A stretch of DNA of 64,000 bases from Oidiodendron maius Zn (lineage: Eukaryota; Ascomycota; Leotiomycetes; Myxotrichaceae). The position numbers and the translations under genes were made by a program. Shown here in pieces: positions 34,411-45,521 of this stretch. The notes under the pieces were generated by a model that saw only the letters and a program-made list of their open reading frames with translations, was not told the origin of the DNA and did not search any database. The DNA is taken from the NCBI GenBank assembly GCA_000827325.1, contig KN832875.1, positions 1,984,001-2,048,000 on the forward strand, written 5' to 3'. Numbering within the stretch: the first letter of the stretch is position 1; each line of letters opens with the position of its first letter.

Positions 34411-35507
34411 TCACCGAAATCCAAAGATGGATGATATCCGATCACCAATTCGCTCTTTCCCCTCCTCCTTCCTCTTTCTCCTCTCCTCCGCTTGCCTATC
34501 ATATATCGAGCCGAGCTGCTCTGCCACCTTCTCGCCCGCCTGGATTTCCGCTTTGATGGCCATCTCTTCAATTCTTCTCTCCGGCTCGCTCAGGCCCTCG
34601 AGTTTCTTCTTCAACGACGCCTGCACTGATGGAGATAATTCCTCTATCTTGAGACGATTATCGTCTAGGGATTTCTCCGTCGCAGGGCTAGCTGCTGGCA
34701 TGGAGGATTTCGGCTTGGATGTTATGAGCGGTGGGAACGAGGGGATCGGTCTGCCTTCTGCTTTAGCCTTGTCGATAGCTTCTTCCTGTTCGAGCATGCG
34801 GTGATATAATGTATCGGCATGCATCTGGATCCGCTCATCGACTTCTGGTGGTCTGTCGTATGTAGATAAATATCCAAGAGCTCTCAGGAATTTCTGTACC
34901 TCTATAATCAGCCTCGTTCTTTCCCACATCGTCATCCTCCCTTTCATCTCCCAATGTTAGAAAAACCACAACCACCTACCGCTTGCATAACATAACACCG
35001 ATCCAGCCTCCTATTCTCCGCCCTGCACATCGTCAATCTGGCCCTTACCCCTCCTGTTCGGAAGCACTCATTCACATCCCCCTGCTCCAGTGCACAGTTC
35101 TCCAGCGCCGCGCGCCCTATCTCGGCTTTGCGCTGATTATACCCCTCTAGGACATCATTGATCTTCTCCTGGTCAGATTTTCCCGATGCTTCAACTTCCG
35201 TTTGGGGCGTGTATGTCTTCCAGAGATGGGCGTAGCGGCCGTCCGGGAAGAGCGAGGCAGAGGGGGTGGGGGACTCCGTTTGTTGGGATGCGGGCGAGGG
35301 TGAGGTTGCGGTTGTGGATTGAGAGGAGGAGGCTGGTTGAGGAATTGGAGCTGCTGCTAATGTCGCGGAGGGAGAGGAAGACGTGGTGTTGTACTTCACT
35401 GGCGATTCTTTCGCCAGGAATGCCTTCAAGCTGGGATCCAGATCGCGCAAGGGATCTTTCGCCCCATTGCTCTCACCATCTGATGGAGATCCCCAGAACC
35501 ATCCCAT
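34411..35507 (-). CDS. Twin CX9C protein with C-terminal helical region
   Basis: Two exons (35507-34980, 34893-34411) give 336 residues. The 86-nt intron (34894-34979) joins RCYVMQA to KFLRALGYLS, a natural continuation; reading the downstream frame from its own ATG instead would need an intron of only 32 nt. The N-terminus is MGWFWGSPSDG, then a Ser/Thr/Pro-rich linker. Cysteines at 138, 148, 161 and 171 form C-x9-C, 12 residues, C-x9-C, the coiled-coil-helix (CHCH) disulfide pattern of Mia40-imported mitochondrial intermembrane-space proteins. The C-terminal half is helical and charged (QMHADTLYHRMLEQEEAIDKA, then ERRIEEMAIKAEIQAGEKVAEQ). I do not know its specific function. Such proteins often act in respiratory-chain assembly, but the family is not named here. 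Confidence 0.85.
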
Positions 35508-36068
35508 TGTCGACTGCTGGTCAGTGGCTCCTCTTATACTATATCGTGGTTGTCGTTGGAAGTAAGAATTCCCTGTCGCGCTCCTAGCTTTCTAGCTTCC
35601 CTAACTTTAGGGTTCACGTCGGTCGTCGCAAAAAACCTCCCGCACCCAGCTGCCGGTAGCGAAACGAGGCTGCGCGTGGCCAAGGAACGCGCAAGCCAGG
35701 ACCAGCCCTGTTGCGATCTGCGTCAAATTTAAGTTTGCTAGAAACCTTAATAATTGCATGCATCGCGTCAGTCGGGATTTTGCATGCAGATGGACGCGTG
35801 GGGGAGCATTCAAGGTATCCGGGATGCATCAAGCTTTAATTCGCGATTTTGTGTCTTTGTCTTTCAGAAATATGGTATGACAGAAGGGACCTGGGGTTCA
35901 TACCGTCTGCCGTCCCGCTGTTGCTTCGAGTCACTTTACAGATCTAGGAAAAAGAAACTGTGCTGATCAATCATTATATTTTACATTGTCGTGCTCTATA
36001 TATAAGGTATCATAAGCGTTTCGTAACAAGGATTCTACAAATTACTGGAAAAACTGGTATATATACTT
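35508..36068. other. Intergenic between two minus-strand genes
   Basis: Promoter of the twin-CX9C gene and 3' flank of the permease gene. Contains repeated TGCATGC-type words at 35757-35785; nothing coding. Confidence 0.4.
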
Positions 36069-38099
36069 TCACGCTGAGTCCGGTTCCCACGTACTCCTCC
36101 TCCTTCCACCGCCTTCTACCACCTCCTCAATCATCTCTCTTAACGGCCCCTTGAACACGTTCTTTCCCCTAATGAACCAATCCAGGCCGGCAATGATCGT
36201 GAGACCTAGGAGCACGGGCCCGGCGTAATTCATGTTCTGCACGGTTACAGGGATGGTCGTAGGGAAAAGAGAGAAGATGGAGATGAAGACGCCGAAGAAG
36301 GCGCCGTAGAGGTTCACCGCCAGACCAAAGCGGCCAAGGGTCCAGGGTCCGAATGGGATGGGCTCGTTGACCAGGCGCTTGCGAATCAGGAGAATGATGG
36401 GGATGGTGTAGGAGATAACGATGGCGGCTGTGCCTATACTGATGATGGCGCCGAGGGCTGTGCTAGACCCGATGTTGATGAGGCAGAGGAGCGAGATTAC
36501 GACGCATACGAGGCCGATCGCACGGAAGGGAACGTGATATCGTCCATCAATCTAGAATTGATACCGTCAATGGTGTGCGTGCTAGGGAAAGGGGTAAGGG
36601 GTCCTTACATGAGCAAAGAATTTGCTGAATGGGAGGCCGCCGTCTCTGGCGAAGGCCCATGTGAGTCGGGATACCGATGCCACGACGCCGAGAGAGCTGA
36701 TAAACCCGACTGACGTAATCGCGCACTGCATGGCAGTGGCAGCTCTGGCTGACCCGGTTGCTTGGTAGAAGATCTGGATGATGGGGTACCCCGTGGGGGT
36801 TTCCAGAGCCTGCTGGTAGTCTCCAATGCAGAATAGAAGGACGAGGACAAAGGAGAAAGCCAGCGTGCCGTTGATCGCAATCGTCTGGACGAGCATCCTC
36901 GGGATCACGATGGGTGCATTCCGCACCTCTTCGCTCATATGGACAGCTCCATCGAAGCCTAGTGGGGAAGTCAGTCAGGAGAAATGAAGAGTCAAATGGC
37001 GACGCTTTACCCATGAAGCAGTAGGTGACAGTGAGAAGGCCGACACACCACGATATGCCATCGCTCGACCAACCCCCCTGGTTGATTAATTGCGTGAACA
37101 CGAAATCCGGGGTGCTGCGCGGAGCCAGAAGGATGAGCGGGATAACGAGGCAGAAGAAGAAGATGACATGGCAGAGGCCGCCCATCAACTGGATTGCCGG
37201 AAGGAGTCTGATGCCGTACACATTGCCCGCGAAGGTCAAGAGGCAAAGGGCCTGCGCACTCGTTAGCTCAAGGGTTCTCACTGTGGCAGCTGGAGCTTAC
37301 CCAGGCAAGAAGAGTCCCGTGCCAACGCTCGATTACATAGTTGGTATTGTTGAGGATGATTAGGCCTTGGATTTGAGTAGCCGTGATAAAACAGATGCTT
37401 GTGCAAGCAGCTTGCCATGCAAAGACCGTGACCCATCCTGTGCACTCCGTCAATATCTATCTTCTTTGTGCCGATGTCGGATTCCATTCTCACCTTGCAT
37501 CCAGGTCATAAACACCCGTATCTTGGGAGGGGAGAACAGAGCAGTCCACTATAGAGAAATAGATCAGCATGTATCTAGGACATGCGGCTTCCAGGATATG
37601 GAATATATGTATATTTGCTCGGGACTCAACGAGAGCGTTGGTTCCTGCCCCGCCACTGTCACACCAGCCTTCGGGACCTTACATGATATTGTGCGCCGGA
37701 AATGGGACAGATGGAGGCCATCTCAGCCAGCGAGAGGGCCAGGCACGTCGTCCCTGAGGCGGAGAAGAGCATGCCCCAAACGAGGGAGGTCGGACCACCG
37801 TTGAGGAGACCAAGCTGGAAGCTGGTTGCCACACCTTCCCACGATGAGAGCAGGGTGATGGACATGCCCAGGATGGAAAGCGAGGCGAAATTTCGCTACG
37901 ATTAATTAGTATATTGAGATCATAAGCATTTCCTTCCCTTTTTCTGCCATACCTTCAGCTCCTGCGTGGCCCCCATTCGGCTCATAACCGCGCGGTCGTT
38001 GGTGAGGGTCGACTTGGTCCGGCTGATGCGCCGGGCGCTGGTGTCGATGGGCGACTTGGTGTCGAAGGGGGTCATCTCGAAGTCATGCTCGTTCGCCAT
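36069..38099 (-). CDS. APC-superfamily permease, amino acid/choline/GABA type
   Basis: Seven exons (38099-37953, 37895-37683, 37548-37494, 37437-37301, 37251-37011, 36958-36609, 36551-36069) splice in frame to 541 residues. About 12 hydrophobic helices are seen. Family marks: SWEGVATSFQLGLLNGGPTSLVWG, LALSLAEMASICPISGAQYH, CFMGFDGAVHMSEEVRNAPIVIPR, YQATGS, and IPFGPWTLGRFG near the end. This set is typical of the fungal ACT group (yeast Hnm1 and Uga4, and Bat1-like carriers), which import choline, GABA or other amino acids across the plasma or vacuolar membrane. The substrate cannot be assigned. A 49-residue polar N-terminus with Ser/Thr/Arg clusters is likely cytosolic and a place for phosphorylation. 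Divergent from the rhodopsin-like gene across 2.2 kb. Confidence 0.9.
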
Positions 38100-40305
38100 G
38101 ATGGCAGGCAACCCGAGGCAGGAATCTACCTCTTGTGTATGCGTATTCTCGACTCTCTCAGAATCCTGTAGTGGTATTGTAGTTGTCGATGTCGATGTGG
38201 AGGTGGGTCGGCGGAAGGGCAAGAAAAAGAAACCGCAAACGGCCGGGGAAATAAGCTGCAAGTCAATCTTTTGGTATTGATGCTGGCTGATCCCTACCCG
38301 TCACCATGTCCTGACAGATAGCGGATTAGACCCTGACAGCGGCACGATGGAGGGGGGGGGGGTTGCTCGAAGGAGTATCAGGAGTAGTGCCGCAAGCATA
38401 TCTTAAGGCATGATTATTCTTAAGGTCGAGGCGCCCTGGGATCACATCCCTGACCACCACCAGACACACAAATCATCCCATGCGAAATCCATCTCTCTGT
38501 CTTTACTTGTCTAAGTATGTGGACGAAGTTGGGGAGGCACTAGGTGCGTACAAGTATACTACGAGGAATGGTACCAGGTATCTCCTCGATCAGCCTTCCA
38601 CCGATCGATCCATCCCACAGGAACGAGCCCACTCGCCCCATCCATCGTCTCCCAGATACTCTCAAACGTTCAGTCATAGTCATTATCACGGGAAAATTGG
38701 CTTGTGCAACGCAATCTCTGGCTACACTGGAAGCAGCAAGTAAGCTTCACGAACACGCTCTCCTTCCTGATCCGGGCTTCTGCGATCCACGACGATCCCC
38801 ACTGTGGGCGCGTGAGAGCCACTGTCAGGGTCGGTGGCGTGGGCATTGCTAGAGCGATCCTCGTTCGACTAGAGTATGGGGAGTGCTGGAGCGTGCAAAT
38901 CGATCGCCCGGCATCAACTGAGGAAGTGGGGACCGGAGGGCCGGTGGTGGCAGTGGCCGTAGCACCATTAACGAGCGCCCAGGGGCAACACCTCGAGGTT
39001 GAGCGAAGAAGCAAAAAACAATGGGCCCGATATTTAGCTTCATCGGGCCTATACTGTAACCAGACCACCGAGGTCAATACGCTAGAGGCTATCTCGCCGT
39101 CGGTCCACCCACAACAACACCAGCAGAGGTGACAAAGCTCGTGTTGACGGCCAATAGGTGAGGAGAAATAAAGAGTCGCGATATCAGTGGTGGCGGGCGG
39201 CGTGTGCCGAGGGACAAAAGAGGCAGGGAAGGCATGCCAATTACCGGCACGGTCGCCTCTCCAGAGCGTCGGTTGACGCGGATGCATACGACATGACGAC
39301 GAAGAAGTCGCCAGTATCCTGACCGCAGCTCCCTCACTCGCTCGTCCGTACGTTACGTCCGTGCCGTGCTGCTTGTCACCCAAGACAGAAACACATGGGC
39401 GCTCAGACCGCCGTTCCAATTCCGGCGGCAGGGCAGGGAGGCAGGGTCATCCGCACTCTTTCCAACACGTCCAGCAGAGGTGGGAGTTGTACAGTATCAT
39501 GGCAGCGCGGGGAGGGGCCTCTTGAAGAACCAGGACCCGGAAACCACCAGGAGACACAGTACACCCGGTATGGGGAGATAATGTGTCAAGTGTCCGGAGG
39601 GAAAGAAAAGCCGCCACTGGGACGCTGGGAGAATCCGGAGATACACACCAATGGGTACTAGACGCATTTGGTGTGGTTAGACTCTGTGGCGGGCAACAGG
39701 CTGGACTAGATTATCTGCTCCTGGCTGTGCAACGACTCCTCTTCCTCTTCTTTCTGGGCCATCATGGCTGCTATCTCGCGGTGGAGCAGAGGAAGACGGA
39801 CGGCTCGGCCTAACCACCCCCTTTTTATCATAGGCCCTCCTCATATCTCTCCACACACATGAAATGCAATCGAAACCCTCCTCACAATCCGTGCCACATT
39901 GTCCAGAACACGTCCAACTGCCAGACCATCACCGCCACGATAATCTCTTCTCCTCGCAACCGTTCCTGGATCCGGTCGAGAAGCTCCCGCGTCCGGCTCG
40001 AGTCGAAAGCTTGTCTATCATAAATCCGCGTATTTTGTGGTGGCCCTGTTTCCCCCCGGTCTCGGTCGCTGCCCCACGCAAAATTCTTTGGCCCAGATGC
40101 TCGCCGCCCGCGTTCCCGTCCACCTATCTGCTTCGGTGGACATAACTCGTCAGTGACGAGCTCCTCTTCAACCACCAACGCCAGGATTTCGAGAGAGTAG
40201 AGATAATCATAATCTCACATCCCTCCTCCCTTCTCCTCCTCGTCCTCCTCTCCTCCACTCCCGCAATTAATCCGCTCCTCTACAACTACTCTCTCCTCAT
40301 TCACC
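38100..40305. other. 2.2-kb divergent intergenic region
   Basis: No credible gene. The longest frame (38670-39419, minus, 249 codons) has no domain, is Arg/Ser/Cys-rich as expected of a chance frame in GC-rich DNA, and has no splice partner. A run of 11 G lies at 38352-38362. The last 100 bases before 40306 are a C/T-rich core promoter. Confidence 0.45.
38352..38362 (+). repeat. Homopolymer run of 11 G
   Basis: Eleven consecutive G in the permease/rhodopsin-like intergenic region, read directly. Confidence 0.85.
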
Positions 40306-41704
40306 ATGGCGGGAACGCTTCCACCACTCTTCACCATAACTCCCGACGACCATGCTGGGTACATCGCCGTCGCCTCCTACACCTTCCTGGTGCTGATGGT
40401 CTGCCTCGTCGCGACCCGCGTCTTCACCAGGTGGTACGTCGTACGCTTCGTCAAAGTCGACGATGTCCTCCTCACCATTGCTGCTGTACGTTTAACCTTC
40501 TTATGCTCACCTACTGCTTTCGCTTTTTTGACATTTTGACACCCCGGACACTGACATGGCGGCGCAAACTATAGCTCCTGGGCCTCGTGCAGAGCGTGCT
40601 TATACAGATGGCCCTGAAACATGGCTTGGGCCGGAAAGAGAGACTGGTCTCTTCCAGCGATTTTACTCAGTACCAAAAGGTAGAAGAAAATCCTCAAGAT
40701 AAGCCCCGCATGTTCTTTTTCGCGTGAGTGCTGACGGACGATCCCAGTACGAATATGCCGCGCAGATCATGCTCATCGCGGCTATCGCCATGGCCAAGGT
40801 GTCGCTCTCGTATCTCCTCCAGAGTATGATGTCGGATAAACGAACGGTGATGTGGAGTCGCATTCTGCTGGGCATCGTCGTCGCATGGGCCTTCGGTTCC
40901 ATCATGGCGCTCGCCTTCCAGTGCTCCTTGCCGCACCCATGGGACAGCAACGGACACTGCGTGGACCAGGTAGGCGGGAGATGACATTAAGAAGCGTCCT
41001 TATACTGATGGTTGGTAGTCTGTCCTTCATTATACCATTGGAGCTTTTAATATCGCGACCGACGCCGCATTAATTGCTCTTCCTTGCGCCGTCTTCTGGA
41101 GCGTGCATGATCCAGTTAGGAGAATGAGGGTTGTCTTCTTGTTCTCGATAAGAATAGTGTATGTACAAGTCAGGAAATCTCCCTAAAGTGTCATAGCTAA
41201 CAGCCACAGTGCGATAATTGTAACTGCAATCCAGCTATCTCATATTGCAGCAGCCTATAGAGCCGGCGCGGACAGAACTTGTAGGCTCTCTGGAAATTTA
41301 CCCAAGAAGACCGCGCTGATTCTCCTCCAGGGGATAGTATTAATAGTAGTATCTGGGATCAAATCATGATGAACATGAGCATCTTCAGTACCGCGCTGCC
41401 TTCCCTCGGCCGCCTTATCGTCGACATGCAGCCCGACGTTCACACGTTCGCCATCACCAACCAACATCGCGGAGCCAACAACAACACCAGGTCGGGTGAT
41501 CGATATGCCTTTACTAACACGTTTGGCCATCGTTTCAGCCCGGAATACGTAAAGAGCAACAGTCTCGGTGCCCAGGCCTCGGTCCTTGGAAGCCGTTCGC
41601 GGCAGGAGGACTCAGAGAGCGTTCGAGGTCTGCGGGAGGATGGGCTGAGACAGAACGTAATCCAGCAGACTGTGGGGTTTGAGGTCAAATACACCACCGA
41701 TTGA
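40306..41704 (+). CDS. Fungal rhodopsin-like (SAT4-type) integral membrane protein
   Basis: Six exons (40306-40485, 40575-40679, 40748-40969, 41019-41158, 41210-41280, 41331-41704) splice in frame to 363 residues. It has about seven hydrophobic helices and the conserved marks of the family: TRVFTRWYVVRFVKVDDVLL near the first loop, GLGRK, DPVRRMR-like basic loop after the fifth or sixth helix, and RTWDSIN just after the last join. That last join uses acceptor CTCCTCCAG|GGGATAG and is needed to reach WDQIMMNMS. The C-terminal 120 residues are polar and probably cytosolic. The name SAT4/rhodopsin domain is structural only; no light or ligand function is shown. These proteins are very numerous in Pezizomycotina, often as plasma-membrane proteins of unknown role. 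Confidence 0.9.
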
Positions 41705-42203
41705 TGATGTTATGCAATAGAGCCGTCCTGTTTTACCTTACGAATTTTCTTCGGAATACCCTACCTTGTTTTGGCAGCTCTCCTCACACTTTCGCCCAGA
41801 CCGCGTCTTAATGAGGAAGTTTCGCTTTAGAAACGCCTTGAAAACACACCTAGCTTAATCGCATATGGGCAGTAGGGCGCGTTGATGATGGGGAAGCGGG
41901 TCTGGATCCACCCCGTGAAGCAGATTTCGCTGCTACACCTTCTTAATCCTCATCTAGCTCCAACTTTCGGTGCGATGATTTGCTACCCGATATCCGATAC
42001 CCGGTTTGCCGATATCCGAAAATAATCTACAGCTTAGCCGAGCCCCTGAGGCGCGGGCCGAGGCGACGCAAGGGGCTCTGCATGTGCCTGCATACTGTAG
42101 TGAAGTATGCTTTGGCGAGAGCTCTGCTGCGTGTGAGTGGAGATATACTATATAGATTGCGCGTGTTTGCCACTTGCAGCTCTAATATCTCAAATAATAG
42201 AGA

Positions 42204-42220
42204 ATATATATATATATATA
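42204..42220. repeat. (AT)8 microsatellite
   Basis: Alternating A and T over 17 bases in gene-free DNA. Confidence 0.85.
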
Positions 42221-43095
42221 GGTCCTACTCGACCTCATTTCACGTCCCCCATCTCCCACCAAGATTGCATCACATCCCTATGACCAAACCTCTCCAACGT
42301 CCTCATCCCTCACCCAAATCACAACATCCACCAGCGCCTTCGTACTCTCTCGTATCCCCAACTACCCTCTTCCTCCTCTCCTTCCCTCTCTAATTCCCCC
42401 GTTCAACTGAAATTCGTAACCACATATCCCGGATTAAACGCCCAGACTTTCACCCCCTTGTCCCCATCACGCTCGCCGCATCGATAGTATTCTTCTCCAG
42501 AGATTTACACCGTTGTTCCCGTGGAGGATGTTACGCCGGTATTGTTGGTCGGGACAACAAATTCGTCCGTACTCGTGCGACATTGGTTTCGCAACGGAGG
42601 GGATGGAGGACTGGGATGTCACAATCAGAACGACAGCCAAGAAACTGTGGCACAAGAGAGGGATCAGAGAGCGGAAAGCGCGGCGTCGGCATTTTGCTGA
42701 TAGAGCAGTAGGCAATGATGACGGAGGAAGTTTGGTATGGAGAGACGAGCTCGGCAGTGTGGTAACCCATGCCGGAGTTTGCCCTCGCGAGAAGAGGAAG
42801 GATTGTTAGGTGAATGGAGAATATATAGGTGAGTGAAAAAAAAAAGTGGCAAGGCGTCTACCCAAAAGAGGATAAAGAGAAAGGCAAGTTGGTTATAAGC
42901 ACAAATTTCTTTTGTTCCCTGGCATTTAATGACCAGTGTTCTCTTCGTCCGATGTTGAACTATCGTATATTATCTCTCTTCTTCTCTTCGTTTTTTTTAT
43001 ATTTTTAGTATGCTTTTCTAGAACTGTTTCAAATTATTTCTGGGAAATCCCTAGACTGCTTCCTCCGTCCATTTTATACTGTTTCTCCCTGAAGT

Positions 43096-43108
43096 CCCCC
43101 CCCCCCCC
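43096..43108 (+). repeat. Homopolymer run of 13 C
   Basis: Thirteen consecutive C in gene-free DNA, read directly; such runs are prone to slippage and sequencing error. Confidence 0.85.
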
Positions 43109-44025
43109 TTTACGCTAGTGGCACGTCTCGGGGATAGATACTAACATCACGTCAGCCTCGAGATAATGCTAATGATCCACAGCTCTGAAGAATTATTTCC
43201 GATACAGAGCTGGCTCAGCTAAGTTGTATTTGCGAACAAGTTTTCCTCTTTTGGAGTCCAGAATCCGAGTAAGGGTTAGTCTGGATTCGAGTTCCTGGAT
43301 CCAAAATGATTGGCTGATTGAATTTACAGGGATCTACGAAAAGCTTGACACACGTGATATGTTATAAAGCTGGACCTTAAATCGACCTCAATTTTGTGAG
43401 GCCAATTGCGCTCCTGCAGAGTCCTGTGCGCATGCAATGACTTGCCTTTGATAGCTGCTAACTGAATAGTCCTTTCATGGGTATTATCAGCAGACGAGCT
43501 GAGAGCTTATATCTTCGAAGACTACTCCGTGAGTGCATGGGGAGCATCTTTTCAGGCGAGGCACAGGTCAGGACACCCTCGCTAGAGTATCTATTGAGTC
43601 TTCCAGCTAAGTGGTGCATTGATAAACCTATTAATTTATTCCATTGAGAGAATGACGATTCGTCGATAGGCAATTCGTGGAGACTCACCGACGAGCAGAC
43701 AGGAACTCCAGGGTTGAAGGAGTACCTAGCTAGAAGAGGAGGGATGGAAAGAATTACTGGCTATTCTGTGAAACGCTCCTATTGTAGGACCGGTTATCCG
43801 TCCGCTTTTTCGCCAGTTTATAAGTGCGTCTTGCATACTGCTTATGTCGGTCTTGTACTTAACATGCGAATAAACTTGTTGAGGTCCGACGCTGTGCAGG
43901 ATTTGGCGGGGATTTGTCGCGAGTGCTATCTCTCATACTCTTGAAATGTTATTATTTTCTGCCGATATTTTTTCTTCCCTGTCCTTTACGACCTATTCTC
44001 CATCATGCCGGGCTGAAATTACTGT

Positions 44026-45108
44026 ATGTGGTTCGGATACTTCCTCGGAGACTTCATTATCGGCGCAAATCTGACCTACCGCTTGATCCAAGCCTTGTCT
44101 GAGACCCAAGGCGCTTTGCATAGATTATCAAGTGGCCATGGTAGAGTTGGCTTCCATACAACAAATATTTCTCCAGGTTGGTCAAATGCGGCCCAACCCG
44201 ACGCTGAGTCGAGCGACCATCAATGCCGCCGCGGATATTTTGCTCTCCTCCATGACTCTCATCGCGCGCTTTCTTGAACGCATGAAGAAGTATCGAGACA
44301 GGATTTCCGGTATTGGACGAGGCAATGTGATATCTGATAGCTGGCAAAAATGGGCTGGGTACTGTTTGGGAAGGAGGAATTGAAAGCAGTGAGAGATGCC
44401 GTGCACCTGAGATTAGTTAACATTACGGTGTTAATTTCAACTGCTCAGATATTAGTATGAAGGTATAAATGTATTTGTAAGACTAATTTATGAATGGTAG
44501 TCATGTCAAAACCAAATACCGGCCCACATCGCTCGTTCTGAAGCGAGGGGCAAAGAAAAATTCCTGGAAGATGAAGAAGAAGTCCCGGGGTCACCAAGTT
44601 GTATTGGTCGTGTGGGGTAATCCGTACTTGAGAAGAAAAGACAAAAAGTTAGAGTTGACGATGATGAAGTTACAGGGCCTAAGCAGAGGATTCGGGATCC
44701 ACTGCCACCAGCATCGGCATCGACATGATAAGAGGGGTCAAGCAAAATGCCTCTTGATGCCTTTATACGAAGAGCATCATTAGAAAAAGCTTGCTGCAAA
44801 CAATACAGGTATTTCACCTGCTACTATTGCGAGAACGGCTGCTCCTCATGCGGGTCAAATGATACGGAGACCACAGAGACCAGTCTGTTTAATGACCCAG
44901 GATATAAATTCGTCAGGGCAAGACAAAGTTGACCAGTGCGGCCTGCGAAAACCTCGACATAATAGGACACCATGTCCGTAAGGAACACTACGATCTCGCC
45001 GAACCAGGCGGGATAATTCTACCCCAGGTATGGGAAGAGGTTATTCAGCCTGGCTGGAGTCTCACCATGCATATGCGGCCTTTACCCGAGGCATATAGAA
45101 CTTCATAA
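44026..45108 (+). pseudogene. Broken gene: fungal N-terminal helical domain plus ubiquitin-like domain
   Basis: Pieces of one fungal protein lie in order on the plus strand in different frames. The start MWFGYFLGDFIIGANLTYRL is followed, after a frame change near 44,118, by VAMVELASIQQIFLQVGQM and NAAADILLSSMTLIARFLER. Then come (new frame, in an A run near 44,346) MGWVLFGKEELKAVRDAVHL, a charged middle with RVDDDEVTGPKQRIRDPLPP, and the end EHYDLAEPGGIILPQVWEEV and QPGWSLTMHMRPLPE. That end is the C-terminal ubiquitin-like domain seen in many Pezizomycotina proteins with this N-terminus. At least two frame changes and in-frame stops separate the blocks, so it is almost surely not translated whole. 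Function of the family is unknown; it is often linked to signalling or incompatibility-type gene sets. Confidence 0.75.
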
Positions 45109-45521
45109 TTATTGAGGCTCACTATTATCACCATTTGATAGGCCTCAATTAAATTAGACAGTGGATACAGGGCAGGAAGCTCATATACAGATGATTTTGC
45201 TAGTAGCATGATCCTGCAAGGATTGAAGGTCATCGGCACGATCCAGAAATTTTAAAAAGCTAATATTCTGAAAGCATATATTCAGCAGAGAAGAGCTTTA
45301 TATATCAAGCTCTAGGAATCTGGTATATACTACGCATAGATTACCTGAATGGTTAGACACACCTCAGCAACTCCTCCAGCTCCAAATTTGTTAGCTCAAA
45401 AATATTAAGGCCATAAAACAGAGTCAACAGACAGGATTGTTAACAACCTACGAATGTTAAATTTTTACCCAGAGCTCGCTAGGAATAATGAATATTCTGA
45501 ATGGACACTGTCAAGCCCGAT
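45109..45521. other. Intergenic between pseudogene and kinase
   Basis: AT-rich 3' flanks of convergent units; no coding signal. Confidence 0.4.

Larger units (their letters stand above)
41705..44025. other. 2.3-kb gene-free stretch
   Basis: Contains an (AT)8 microsatellite at 42204-42220, a C/T-rich stretch at about 42230-42400 and a run of 13 C at 43096-43108. Short frames only; no recognisable product. The region becomes AT-rich near 42.9-43.1 kb. Confidence 0.45.

Noticed and set aside
34947-34979. 32-nt intron joining the two frames of the twin-CX9C gene
   Set aside because: Below workable intron size; the 86-nt intron gives a better protein join.
38670-39419. 249-codon minus-strand open frame
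   Set aside because: Cys/Ser/Arg-rich composition typical of a chance frame in GC-rich DNA; no domain, no splice partners, and its start lies in a promoter-like region.
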